Shown in pieces: positions 34,969 through 44,168 of a stretch of DNA of 64,000 nucleotides. The notes beneath the pieces were generated by a model. The model ran no database searches. It was not told where the DNA came from and saw nothing but the letters and a program-made list of their open reading frames with translations. Origin of the DNA: Flavobacterium poyangense (GTDB taxonomy: Bacteria > Bacteroidota > Bacteroidia > Flavobacteriales > Flavobacteriaceae); contig NZ_JAALLN010000022.1 of the NCBI RefSeq assembly GCF_011751075.1, forward strand, positions 1 through 64,000. Direction: 5' to 3'. Within the stretch, counting starts at the first letter, position 1, and each line of letters begins with the position of its first letter. Position numbers and translations under genes: made by a program.

Positions 34969-37900
34969 TTATAGTTTTTCAATAATTCGAACTTCACCGT
35001 CTTTTTCCTCTTCGGTTAAATTTCCCGACGGGTTTTTAGTGTATACTTGTAAAGTCCACTGAATAATTTTGTTGGAAGGATATAAAGAAGCTTGATTTTT
35101 TAACCATGCCGCCGCTTTTTCCGAAGAAGAAGTTTTTTCAATTGCCCAGGCAGAGACAAGTTGATTTGCGGGTAAAAAGTTCATAACCGTATTATCTATT
35201 TTCGGATTAAAAATAGTAATTTTTTCTAATGCTTGCCTAGCAGCTTCCAAATTATTAAGACCGCTATAACATTGATAATCCAGCCAGTTTTCCAGTCTTT
35301 CGTCGATATCTTCCTCGTAGGGTTTTCCTACACCCAGATTGGATGGCCACAACTTGGCATCGGCAATAAATTGAAGTGCTTTTTTGTATTGTTTATTTTT
35401 CAATTGAGTTACTGCCTGCATCAGTTTGGCTTCATGATAAAGCTGTCTTCCTATAGTGGCGCCTTCAAATGGAAGAATTTCCAGTTGGGTCAAAAAAGCA
35501 TCCGCTTCTACGTATTTTTTGTTCAATAACAACGTTTTGGCATACAACATTCCGATGATATAATTTTCTGAATGTTTTTTGTAAAAAGGAGCTACAATTG
35601 CCAGTGCTTTATAATATTGTTTTTGACTGATATAATGTTCTGTCAGCAGTTTATAATACCTCCAGCCTTGATTGTCTAATTTAATGGCTTGTTGCAAACT
35701 TGATACAACCAGATTAGAGTTGTCTTTTAGTAAAGTCGCTTTAGCCGCATAAAAAGCAGGATCTGTTGGTTTGGTACCACATTGTGAAAACAATTCTTTG
35801 GCTTTGGAAAGCGAATTGCGATTCCATTCAATTAAAGCCAAATGGTATTTCAATTGCCATTGCTCATTTGTAGGGATTAGTTTTTCGAGAATTTCAGCAG
35901 TTTCGGGACGGAAAGGAAAACTGGTCCCGGGTTGTATGTTGCTTAAATCAACAGTTTTATTTTCTAAAAAGGCTGTCCAGTACCTAATTTCAGCATTTGG
36001 ATTGGCAAGTGCAAAAACTTTTAAAGCATCGTCTGTACGATTCAATTGCTGGTACCAGATGCCTAATTCAAGATGCGTTTGCTCCGGCATTTCATTTCGG
36101 ATAAGAGAGGTAAAGTGTAGTTTTGCTGCTGCTGAGTTTTCCCAAAGGTATTTTTCAAATCGAGCAAAATGATTCAACGCATCAATAGCGGTAATTTTGG
36201 CTAATACTGCAGTAGCTTTTTCGGAGTTGTTTTGCACACGATAAAGTACCGCCAACAATTGTAAACCTTCCAGATTGTATTGGTTGTATATGAGGCTTTT
36301 TTCGGCATATTCTATTGCTTTTTCCGGTTCATTTTCGGTAAAATAAAGTTTACTTAATTGGGTATAAGCAGCGGTGCGATATTCGACACTTGAGGCTGCA
36401 ATATCAAAACCATCTTTGGCATCGGTGCTGTTTCCTAAATGTAAATTGGCTAAACCATAATAATAGTTTGCCGCAGGATCGTAAGTGTTTATGGCTAAAG
36501 CTTTACTTGCTGTTGCAACTGCTTCTTTGTATTGCAGTTTTCTAATTTGTAAAGAAGCCAGATCAGTCAGAGCGGGGGCGTAGTTTGGATCTTTATTTAG
36601 ACAAGCCAATAGTTTTTCTTCCGCTTTGATGTAATCTTTAAAACTGATGTAATTTTTTCCTTGAAGATACAATCCGTACAGCGAATTGTTGTCAAAATCT
36701 TTTGGCATTTCTAACGGACGGCTGAGATTTCCGTCCTTAGGATCAGAATTCCAGACCAGTTTATTTTCGCCAAGTGTAAGCCTTATTTTATTCGGATCAA
36801 CTGAAACTGAAACAGAGTCTTTGAATACCTGCAAGGTGGAAAGCGAAATAGTTTTAGAATAGATTTTCTTTTCGCCTTCAAAAATGTCCAGTTTATCATT
36901 TATTTTCTGAAGCGGAGAAAAATAGATTTTCAGCCACCCATTTTCATTTTTGACATTTACTGTACCATAATTATTAGCTTTTACGAAACCTTTGGTTTGT
37001 TTTACAGGAAACCAATATTCAGTCCAGGAATCGGTTTGATAAGGAGCAAATGAGCGTTGTTTAAAAGGAGTTAGGCTGCTATTTTCACTGGCTTGATTGA
37101 ATAATCTGCCGCTTTGTACTTCTACGTATTGCCCGTTGGTATCGGTCAATAATTTTTCCCAAATCATTCCTTGTTGTGAGAGCCCCCAGATCCATATTTT
37201 TTTGCCTGCTTTATCATCGTGGTTGCTGTATCTGGCCATTCCAAAATCTTCGTCGTGCCAATAGCCACCGAAGAAATCAGTGTATTTTCCAAAGACATGA
37301 TAGGATTTATAACCGCCAAAATCGTTGTTGTTATAAAAAGAGACATCTTTGCCGTTTTGCTTATTGATTGGCCAGGCATTGTGCTCGCCATCATGACCAA
37401 GATAGGTGGTGCCCGGATAAATAAACTGTAGATTTCCGGCTGCTTTGATTCCGGTATTCATCCAGGTGTAATAAGGCTGTTCGAATTCTGTGGAATTAAA
37501 CCAAAACGAATTGGTGGTAAAATAAGCCTTGTCTTTTGGCAGATTGATGTCCAGTTTCCAGGAAGTACGGGTCAATAAGTCTAAAGCCTGAATCACACAG
37601 CTGACACTTCCGTCTTCTCTGTTAATAGTTATAAAATCGACCGGAGTGGCACAATTTGGTGTGTGACCGATAATGCCATAATTGCCTTCTACACCACCGC
37701 TGGTCCAGGGGCCACGCATGGCAATATCTCTGAATTTGATAACATGATTGTTATAAACAAAGTCTTTTCCGGTTGATTTCTCTATCGCAGACCAAACTTT
37801 TCCACCTACTTCGGGCAGAATCATTAATTTGATATAATCATTTTCCAACTCAATCACTTTCCATTCTTTTTGGATGGGTTTATCGGTAAAACCATCAAAA

Positions 37901-38064
37901 CGGAAGTACGGATAAATTTTGGTATCCGGCTTCGGAATCGGATCAGGATCTGAAAAAGGATAAGTGGTAAATACTTTTTGATATTCCTTTATGGTTGGTG
38001 TTTTCTGGGCATTTACCAAAAGGCTGCCAAAAAGAAAAAAGGGTAGTAGCGGTTTGAGTTTCAT
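34969..38064 (-). CDS. DUF5107 and TPR-repeat protein, secreted
   Basis: The start is placed at the ATG at 38,064, giving 1031 residues with a standard signal peptide (MKLKPLLPFFLFGSLLVNAQ); the open frame upstream adds 29 non-signal-like residues. The N-terminal half (about 25-450) is a DUF5107-type beta-sandwich (NDYIKLMILPEVGGKVWSAIEKSTGK, MRGPWTSGGVEGNYGIIGHTP), related to aldose-epimerase/GH38-like mutarotase folds. The C-terminal half is a long TPR array (about 480-1000). DUF5107 proteins occur in glycan loci and may bind or process sugars. No catalytic assignment is possible. Confidence 0.82.
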   Translation of the reverse strand: MKLKPLLPFFLFGSLLVNAQKTPTIKEYQKVFTTYPFSDPDPIPKPDTKIYPYFRFDGFTDKPIQKEWKVIELENDYIKLMILPEVGGKVWSAIEKSTGKDFVYNNHVIKFRDIAMRGPWTSGGVEGNYGIIGHTPNCATPVDFITINREDGSVSCVIQALDLLTRTSWKLDINLPKDKAYFTTNSFWFNSTEFEQPYYTWMNTGIKAAGNLQFIYPGTTYLGHDGEHNAWPINKQNGKDVSFYNNNDFGGYKSYHVFGKYTDFFGGYWHDEDFGMARYSNHDDKAGKKIWIWGLSQQGMIWEKLLTDTNGQYVEVQSGRLFNQASENSSLTPFKQRSFAPYQTDSWTEYWFPVKQTKGFVKANNYGTVNVKNENGWLKIYFSPLQKINDKLDIFEGEKKIYSKTISLSTLQVFKDSVSVSVDPNKIRLTLGENKLVWNSDPKDGNLSRPLEMPKDFDNNSLYGLYLQGKNYISFKDYIKAEEKLLACLNKDPNYAPALTDLASLQIRKLQYKEAVATASKALAINTYDPAANYYYGLANLHLGNSTDAKDGFDIAASSVEYRTAAYTQLSKLYFTENEPEKAIEYAEKSLIYNQYNLEGLQLLAVLYRVQNNSEKATAVLAKITAIDALNHFARFEKYLWENSAAAKLHFTSLIRNEMPEQTHLELGIWYQQLNRTDDALKVFALANPNAEIRYWTAFLENKTVDLSNIQPGTSFPFRPETAEILEKLIPTNEQWQLKYHLALIEWNRNSLSKAKELFSQCGTKPTDPAFYAAKATLLKDNSNLVVSSLQQAIKLDNQGWRYYKLLTEHYISQKQYYKALAIVAPFYKKHSENYIIGMLYAKTLLLNKKYVEADAFLTQLEILPFEGATIGRQLYHEAKLMQAVTQLKNKQYKKALQFIADAKLWPSNLGVGKPYEEDIDERLENWLDYQCYSGLNNLEAARQALEKITIFNPKIDNTVMNFLPANQLVSAWAIEKTSSSEKAAAWLKNQASLYPSNKIIQWTLQVYTKNPSGNLTEEEKDGEVRIIEKL

Positions 38065-38108
38065 AGGAAATGAATTATCGGTTTGGTAAGTATAACGGGA
38101 TAAGATTT

Positions 38109-38250
38109 TTAACACATAGGAACATAGATTTTGGTCGACTAAAAAAGGCATTTTATTTTTTGTAAAAGCACAAAGCTATGTGAACCCAATAAGTTGGGCT
38201 ATAAAAATCTTTTTTCCTTTTCTATAAACCTATGTTTCTATGTGTTTAAA
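38109..38250. repeat. Inverted repeat, acacataggaacatag family
   Basis: The sequence taacacataggaacatag (38,110-38,127) pairs with ctatgtttctatgtgttta (38,230-38,248). An inner cccaataagttggg hairpin lies at 38,185-38,198. The same arms form the inner stem of the 14,861-15,213 element. The gap 38,065-38,416 holds this and the next repeat only. Confidence 0.75.
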
Positions 38251-38303
38251 AAAATATACGTCAAGTATTTAATATTGAGCTATGTTTCGGTATGCCTAAA
38301 AAA

Positions 38304-38375
38304 TCTCGCAAAGTCGCAAAGCCGCCAAGTTTAAAAAAAAGAAAAAAAACTTTGCGACTCCGCGACTTTGTGAGA
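38304..38375. repeat. Inverted repeat, tctcgcaaagtcgc family
   Basis: The 29-base arms 38,304-38,332 and 38,347-38,375 are mostly complementary and separated by an A-rich 14-base loop. The same motif recurs at 49,550-49,576. It lies between the GH123-like and DUF5107 genes and could act as an mRNA hairpin in the operon. Confidence 0.8.
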
Positions 38376-38416
38376 AATACCCCAGTGTTAATAAACCTGT
38401 CGTTTAGTATCGAAAA

Positions 38417-41400
38417 TTACTTCACAATAAGCAACCAGCCTTTTCCTTTAGCAACCGGAATCTCTTCTTTTGTTGTAAAGTTCTGTGCAGGTTGGAAATT
38501 AGCCACTTCCAATGCTGTAATGGTTGCTTTGGCAGGGTTGATTCCGAGTTTTTTCCAGTCAATGTTCAGTTTTACTTTTACATCAGTATCAGCCCAGCTT
38601 GCGATCGAAATTAAAGCCGAATCCTTCTTTTTGTAAACCGTTGCCAAAACTTTTTCATTGCTTGTTTTTACCGGACAGTTCTCACTCCAATACCCAATCA
38701 TTTCAGAACCTTTAATTCCGAAAGTATCCCATAATTTCCAGATTGGTCTTGGGTCAGCATTGTGGCTCCAAGGCATTCTGTTGGTCATTCCGTATACCAT
38801 TCCCCTCCACGGATTTCCTCCATCTTGCAACATTTCTCCCATTAGTCCAAAAGGAATACCACTTACTTCTGTCAAGAAAAAGTCAGGATTGTTTTTTTCG
38901 TAGTCAAAATATTCTCCGAACCATAGTTTATTGATGTACGGGAAGTGCTCCATATACAAATTGGCGCTGTTGTTAAACCCATCACTTTTGTTGTATTGAT
39001 TCGCACTGTGTAAATCTATAATTCCCGGATGACCGTCTTTGGTAAGCACTCTTTTGATACGTTTCATAGTGATTCTGTCAAAAGCCACGTCATCCAAATA
39101 AACACCATCAATGCCAACATTTTGTGTCAACCAATTCATTCCTTCCACATAATAATTGTGCCAACGATTCATACCGCTGTTTACAATGGCAGCATCTTTT
39201 ATTTCTGGAACAAACCAGGCAGCGATATAATCATCGCCAACATGTTCCTGTAACCAGGAGAACCCGCCTCCTTTTCCCGGAGAGTAAATTTCGTGTCCTA
39301 AACTTCTTAAAGCAAAAGTTTCATAAGCCTTATTGGAAACCTCCCTAACCGTATTGTAAATTTTTACTTTCAGATTTTTTTGATGTGCTTCATCAATGTA
39401 ATCCTTCATTTTTTTGAATTCAATAAAAGGATAATTGATATACGGATTAATCGCATTGGCATGGTGTATATTGACTACCGTTGCCCCAGTTTGAGCGATT
39501 GTATCCAGGTTGCTGTATTTATGGTAAAACTTGGTGTTCCATTGAAAATCAGTATCTATTTTACGAAACGGAGTTATCAATAAATTAAAGTTGTAGTATA
39601 AAACATCTCCTTTTTTTAGCGAACGATTGCCACTGTAGGCATTGACCAAAACTGTTTTTTGGTTTGGTGTTATCGTAATTCCGCCTTTGTTTTCGTTACC
39701 CCAGGAAGAAGGTAACAACAGCGGTTTTTGCAAATAGAAATTAGTATTTAGCGGACGGCTGTATTTTTCGTCTCGCAAAGAAAATTGCAATCCGGCATTC
39801 ACATTTCCGATCCAGGCACCATCCTGATTTTTGTGTGCCACATCCCATTTCCAATCCAAAGTCTGAGGGCGATCTCCGCCTTTCTGACCTAATCCCATCA
39901 TGTATTTTGAAGCAGAAGGCTGCATCGGCAGCTGAAAATTGATGTCGTTAAAAGAAGCATCTTCCAAAGCGGTAATTTTTACAGCATACGATACAAACCC
40001 ATCAAATTCAATACTTCCTGTAACATCCATTTGAAGGGATTGTGAAGTAGAAACATTTTCCCAGGAAATGGTTCCGGCTTCTTTTTTCAGGAATTTAAGA
40101 CCTGAATTTTTCCATTTTAGAGATTCTTTTCCGTTGGTATCTATAAAATGAAATGCTGCCGGAGCAGTGAAAATATCATTTGGTTTGGTACCAATAGAAG
40201 TCATTTCGGGAGTAAAGAAAGTTTGTATTTGAGTTGGAAAACCATTGGCCCCCAAAACTAATTTTCTTCCCAATAAAGAGATCTCAGAATCTTTAACTGT
40301 TATAGGAATATAAGGTGCTATGACAGTATTCTCCTGAGCTAAGGTTGAATTTAACCATTTTAAACGTGTCATTTTTTCCGGAGAATCGATTCCGCCGTTT
40401 TGGGTAACTTCGTTGCTTATTTTTATTTGAAGTGTGATTTCTTTTGTTTTGCCGTCACCACTTACCACCGCTTTTCCGGTATAGGTTCCCGCAGCCGTAG
40501 TTTGCGGAATATCAATACCACACCACATGGCTTGTATTTTTCCCTTTGAAACCGAAACCGTATTGGCAAAAACAGATCCGTCGTATCTTGTTCCGTCAGT
40601 ATTGATGCAGTTGATGTATTTTGCTTCAAGGATTGCTCCCGTACTACTGATTAAATTTGAAAAAGTAATTTTTAAATTGTTGATATCCTGCAAAGCATAA
40701 ACCCCCAATTGAAAAGCCAAATATTCGCCCTTTAATGCCGTGTCTGAAAAGGTGTTTTGAACTCCTTTTTGTATCCAGCGCTGTGGCAGATCATTTTTCA
40801 TTCGGATGGAGTTTAATCGATCTTCCGGAAAAACGATAAAAGAACTACCGATGTTTTTAGCAATGAGGTCTTTGGTTTCTGCTGCTGTGGCAATTACTTC
40901 CATCGGGTAAAAACTGTTAAAAGCATTTACACTCTGAATTTCTTTAACAACAGTATTGTCTGCAACATCCGTTTTTATTTTTGCCAGCCATTGGGCATTG
41001 GCTTTGTTTTCCGGTTTGGCGTAAACTCCTTTTGGATAGTTTGCATCACCTTCGTCAATATAAGGCATATAGTACACATAATAAGTCGTTTGACCTGAAA
41101 CAGGTTCAAAGAAAATGGTACCACTTTCTCTATTGATATTTGCCGTTTTTAGATTTGTAATTTCTTTTCCGGTGGCATCCTGAACGATAATTCTTTTTTG
41201 TTCCGGATTTTCATCTCTTCGGCGCCATTCGATAGTGGTTTTAGCAACAGTACCGGTGCCGGAAAATACCACTACTGCACGATGATTTCCCAGTTGATTT
41301 GGGTTCCAACTGTCGTTGCCGTCGGTATATTTTATTTGTTGCGCACTCAATGGAATACTGAGAATGAAAAAACACATTAACAATATTCGATTTAAAATTG

Positions 41401-41425
41401 GTTTGTTCTTAAGGTTTGACTTCAT
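38417..41425 (-). CDS. Large secreted glycoside hydrolase-like protein (GH123/DUF6067-like)
   Basis: A 1002-residue exported protein, signal peptide ending near residue 28 (IPLSAQ). Residues about 180-350 look like a beta-sandwich of the GH123 N-terminal type (KGEYLAFQLGVYALQDINNL). A second beta region follows. A TIM-barrel-like part (about 620-930) contains VGIDGVYLDDVAFDR at about 765 with adjacent aspartates that are candidate catalytic residues, and FFLTEVSGIPFG. GH123 enzymes are beta-N-acetylgalactosaminidases, which would fit the GH109-like neighbour. I am sure it is a glycosidase-type enzyme but not of the exact family. It is 38 bp downstream of the cytochrome gene. Confidence 0.68.
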   Translation of the reverse strand: MKSNLKNKPILNRILLMCFFILSIPLSAQQIKYTDGNDSWNPNQLGNHRAVVVFSGTGTVAKTTIEWRRRDENPEQKRIIVQDATGKEITNLKTANINRESGTIFFEPVSGQTTYYVYYMPYIDEGDANYPKGVYAKPENKANAQWLAKIKTDVADNTVVKEIQSVNAFNSFYPMEVIATAAETKDLIAKNIGSSFIVFPEDRLNSIRMKNDLPQRWIQKGVQNTFSDTALKGEYLAFQLGVYALQDINNLKITFSNLISSTGAILEAKYINCINTDGTRYDGSVFANTVSVSKGKIQAMWCGIDIPQTTAAGTYTGKAVVSGDGKTKEITLQIKISNEVTQNGGIDSPEKMTRLKWLNSTLAQENTVIAPYIPITVKDSEISLLGRKLVLGANGFPTQIQTFFTPEMTSIGTKPNDIFTAPAAFHFIDTNGKESLKWKNSGLKFLKKEAGTISWENVSTSQSLQMDVTGSIEFDGFVSYAVKITALEDASFNDINFQLPMQPSASKYMMGLGQKGGDRPQTLDWKWDVAHKNQDGAWIGNVNAGLQFSLRDEKYSRPLNTNFYLQKPLLLPSSWGNENKGGITITPNQKTVLVNAYSGNRSLKKGDVLYYNFNLLITPFRKIDTDFQWNTKFYHKYSNLDTIAQTGATVVNIHHANAINPYINYPFIEFKKMKDYIDEAHQKNLKVKIYNTVREVSNKAYETFALRSLGHEIYSPGKGGGFSWLQEHVGDDYIAAWFVPEIKDAAIVNSGMNRWHNYYVEGMNWLTQNVGIDGVYLDDVAFDRITMKRIKRVLTKDGHPGIIDLHSANQYNKSDGFNNSANLYMEHFPYINKLWFGEYFDYEKNNPDFFLTEVSGIPFGLMGEMLQDGGNPWRGMVYGMTNRMPWSHNADPRPIWKLWDTFGIKGSEMIGYWSENCPVKTSNEKVLATVYKKKDSALISIASWADTDVKVKLNIDWKKLGINPAKATITALEVANFQPAQNFTTKEEIPVAKGKGWLLIVK

Positions 41426-41463
41426 TTTTTGTTTAAGTTAAAGGAGGGTAATTATATAAAAAG

Positions 41464-42453
41464 TTAGTAAACGGCTTTCCATCCGTTTTGTTTCCAATAA
41501 GCGATAATGGGTTTGTAAGGCCCGTATTTATGTTGTTCTTCAGAAAAAGTATCACTAAATGGACTGTGGGCATAATCGATTGGTTTGCCCATTTTATTCG
41601 GATAGTCAAATGTTTTCGGATTTGGTCTGCTGTGTATAGCATCATCATTTACATAGGCGGCAATATCAAGTGCTTCCGCATCTGTGAGATAGGGTTTTCC
41701 AACTGTTACTTTATCGTATGGCATGTTGCTTTTTAGCCATTGTGCCTGTTTGATAACCCGATGCATGCTTGAACCCGGCTGATAGCCATATTGTCCCCAA
41801 AGCGGTGGATAAACGTAACCGGATTTATCCTCGTTGTATTTTCCTTCTCCGTCATTTCCGTGACAGCGAACGCAGTTTTCGATGTACAGTGCTTTTCCTC
41901 TTTCGGGACTGGCTGCTACATCTGGAAAATCAATTTCCAGGTTTTTGGCGCCTTTAAATTGTCCGTCTTTTGGAACAAACTTGCTAATCCATTTAAAATA
42001 CGATAAAAAAGCAACCATTTCTTTTCCGTCAAGCGGAAGAGGTTTGCCCGAATGTGGACGCATAACGCAATTATTAACACGTTCTGCCAGCGTTAGAACT
42101 TTATTCTCACGTCCGCGATACTGCGGATAATTATCGTGTGAAGACATTAAGTTAAAGGCATAAGGTTTTGTACCGGCGTTCTGATGGCAATTGGTGCAAT
42201 TCATTTTATTACCTAAATATTTTCCGTTGATGCCGTTTGGACCAATATAATAAGCTGTTTTTAGCATTAATTCTCTTCCATAACGAACGGATTCACCAAA
42301 TTGATCGTCCGGAATTTTTGAGGTGTCTATAGTAATGTATCCTTCATCGTCTGAAGTCTCTTTTGCTAATGTTTGAGAATTAGAAGTATTGCACGAATTG
42401 AAAACTACAATTGGCAGCACTAAAGAGAAACCAATAAGAATTATTTTTTTCAT
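41464..42453 (-). CDS. Dihaem c-type cytochrome, TsdA-like
   Basis: A 329-residue lipoprotein-type cytochrome (VVFNSC, Cys 21). Two haem sites are CTNCH (residues 86-90) and CVRCH (194-198). A Met at about 244 (KSNMPYDKV) suits the axial ligand of the second haem. The block after haem 1 (NAGTKPYAFNLMSSHDNYPQ, TLAERVNNCVMRP, GKPLPLDGKEMVAFLSYFKWIS) resembles thiosulfate dehydrogenase TsdA. Cys 129, about 40 residues after the first haem motif, is a candidate for the unusual Cys haem ligand of TsdA. Its presence within a glycan operon is odd. It may instead be an electron carrier for a sugar oxidation. Confidence 0.85.
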   Translation of the reverse strand: MKKIILIGFSLVLPIVVFNSCNTSNSQTLAKETSDDEGYITIDTSKIPDDQFGESVRYGRELMLKTAYYIGPNGINGKYLGNKMNCTNCHQNAGTKPYAFNLMSSHDNYPQYRGRENKVLTLAERVNNCVMRPHSGKPLPLDGKEMVAFLSYFKWISKFVPKDGQFKGAKNLEIDFPDVAASPERGKALYIENCVRCHGNDGEGKYNEDKSGYVYPPLWGQYGYQPGSSMHRVIKQAQWLKSNMPYDKVTVGKPYLTDAEALDIAAYVNDDAIHSRPNPKTFDYPNKMGKPIDYAHSPFSDTFSEEQHKYGPYKPIIAYWKQNGWKAVY

Positions 42454-42657
42454 GTTTAAAAATTTTAATCTGATACTCGAATACTAAAAAGAAATCTATT
42501 TAATACACAACTGCGTAACTTTAGAATTAACAATTTAAGAGGTTTCAGGAAAATCATAATTTTCTACCTCGTCTTATGTGATTTATTTTAAGTAAAACGC
42601 TTTTTTACGCCCAGTTAACTATGTCTCTATGTGTTAAAAAATACAGCCAAAGTTTTT

Positions 42658-44067
42658 TTAATTTAAAAGAAACGGCTTTAGCTTTTCTTCCTCTATAAAT
42701 TCAACCCGATACGGAGGAATTTCGGACTCTAAAGCCCAAAGTAAAACCCCTTTTTTATTCGTCAGAACCGTTATATGTCTTTTGGAGCAACAGCATAAAA
42801 TCGTTTCTTTGTCAATCATATAAGCACTTCCCATTCGGTCATTATAAATTTCTTTGGGCAATTTTATCTGAAAATCCAGTTGTACAGAACGATCTTTCTC
42901 GTTTACTTTCAAAGCAAATACAGAAGATTGTTTTTTGTCAACACCATTATCAAAAAAAAGTAAACTGCCTTCCGGATTAATGTGGGCGGCATGTGCTTGC
43001 GAGAAATTGGAATCTTCGTTTTGAGATAGGGTACCATTTTTCCCTATTTTCCAGATTACTTTCCCCGTTTTGGCATCCACTTTCCAAATCTGACCGTTAT
43101 TATAAAAAGAGATCAGAAAGTTTCCGTCTTTATCATAATTCAGACTGTTGGCGTGCATCCAGTCTTTTTTCGTTTTTAATAATGCCTTATCTTTCATCGG
43201 ATCGAGGTCATCAAAAACACTCCATTTCCAAAGTTGCTTTCCTTTTTTGTTTAAGATAAGAATACCATCTCCATTGATTGTATCTTGTTTTTTACCACCG
43301 ATGGCGGTTAAGTCGATTATTCGTTCATCCACAAATAAAGTAACAATTTCATTGGTCGATTTTTTGATGATTTCATGATGAATGACTTGTTTAAAATCGC
43401 CTTGTCCTTTTTTAATATGTGTTAAAGTATCTCCTTGTAAATTGATTTCCAAAATCTCACTGCCATAACTTGTTGGCTCATTGTTTTTTCCTAAAATGGC
43501 AATAATAGATTGGTCTTTAGTAAAATGTGTCACCTTAAAACCTGTTCCTTCTACTGTATGATACCATCTCAGATTGCCTTTGTAATCTACAATATAAGCG
43601 ACACCCGGCGTTTCTCTTTTGCCCATTAGTAAAAAGCCTTTTTTGAAATTTTGAGGTAAAAGCTCCGGTTTTTGAAAATTCGCTTTAAATTGTTTTTGTA
43701 GCCATTCCGGTAATTTTCTGGATTTAAAATGATATACTTTACTTGTCTTTTTTTCTCCGTTTGCAATAGTAACCAACTGAAAACTATAGTTAGTTTCAGG
43801 CGAAATGTTGCAAAGCACCAAAGAATGTGAAAGCCCTGCTTTTGAAACAGGCGAAGTCACTTTGTTTTTTATTCCTTTTTTATCAGCCCAATATTCCGCA
43901 TATACCTGAAGATCGTCACTCGTACTAACATCGATCTGAATTTTCAGTTCGTTGTTGCTATGAGTGCCAATAGTAATGTTTAGAATACGATTCTGATTTT
44001 TAGAACAACCTGTCAATACAAGCAGCACCAAAATAAAAGACCATTTTACAATTAATTTTTTGATCAT
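42658..44067 (-). CDS. Arylsulfotransferase (ASST)-like lipoprotein
   Basis: A 469-residue lipoprotein (LVLTGC, Cys 21). An N-terminal FN3-like domain (about 28-112) precedes a beta-propeller of the arylsulfate sulfotransferase family (about 130-465). Family-like strings include GKRETPGVAYIVDYKGNLRW, QVIHHEIIKK, KKDWMHANSLNYDKDGNFLI and NFSQAHAAHINPEGSLLFFD, containing candidate active-site histidines. ASST moves sulfate between phenolic acceptors without PAPS. No sulfatase is present in this window, so a true sulfotransferase role in glycan use is uncertain; the propeller may be adapted to another job. It follows SusD by 101 bp. Confidence 0.8.
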   Translation of the reverse strand: MIKKLIVKWSFILVLLVLTGCSKNQNRILNITIGTHSNNELKIQIDVSTSDDLQVYAEYWADKKGIKNKVTSPVSKAGLSHSLVLCNISPETNYSFQLVTIANGEKKTSKVYHFKSRKLPEWLQKQFKANFQKPELLPQNFKKGFLLMGKRETPGVAYIVDYKGNLRWYHTVEGTGFKVTHFTKDQSIIAILGKNNEPTSYGSEILEINLQGDTLTHIKKGQGDFKQVIHHEIIKKSTNEIVTLFVDERIIDLTAIGGKKQDTINGDGILILNKKGKQLWKWSVFDDLDPMKDKALLKTKKDWMHANSLNYDKDGNFLISFYNNGQIWKVDAKTGKVIWKIGKNGTLSQNEDSNFSQAHAAHINPEGSLLFFDNGVDKKQSSVFALKVNEKDRSVQLDFQIKLPKEIYNDRMGSAYMIDKETILCCCSKRHITVLTNKKGVLLWALESEIPPYRVEFIEEEKLKPFLLN

Positions 44068-44168
44068 AGGAAAGCTTCTTTTGTGGAACAGAAAGATACC
44101 TCTTTTGTAGGTAATCAGGAACAGACAACATTAAAAACGTTTAGCTGTTCCTGATTTTTCTGCTTTTA

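Noticed and set aside
38065..38151. Extended start of the DUF5107 protein
   Set aside because: The extra 29 residues precede a clean signal peptide that begins at the later ATG, and they overlap the start of the intergenic repeat.
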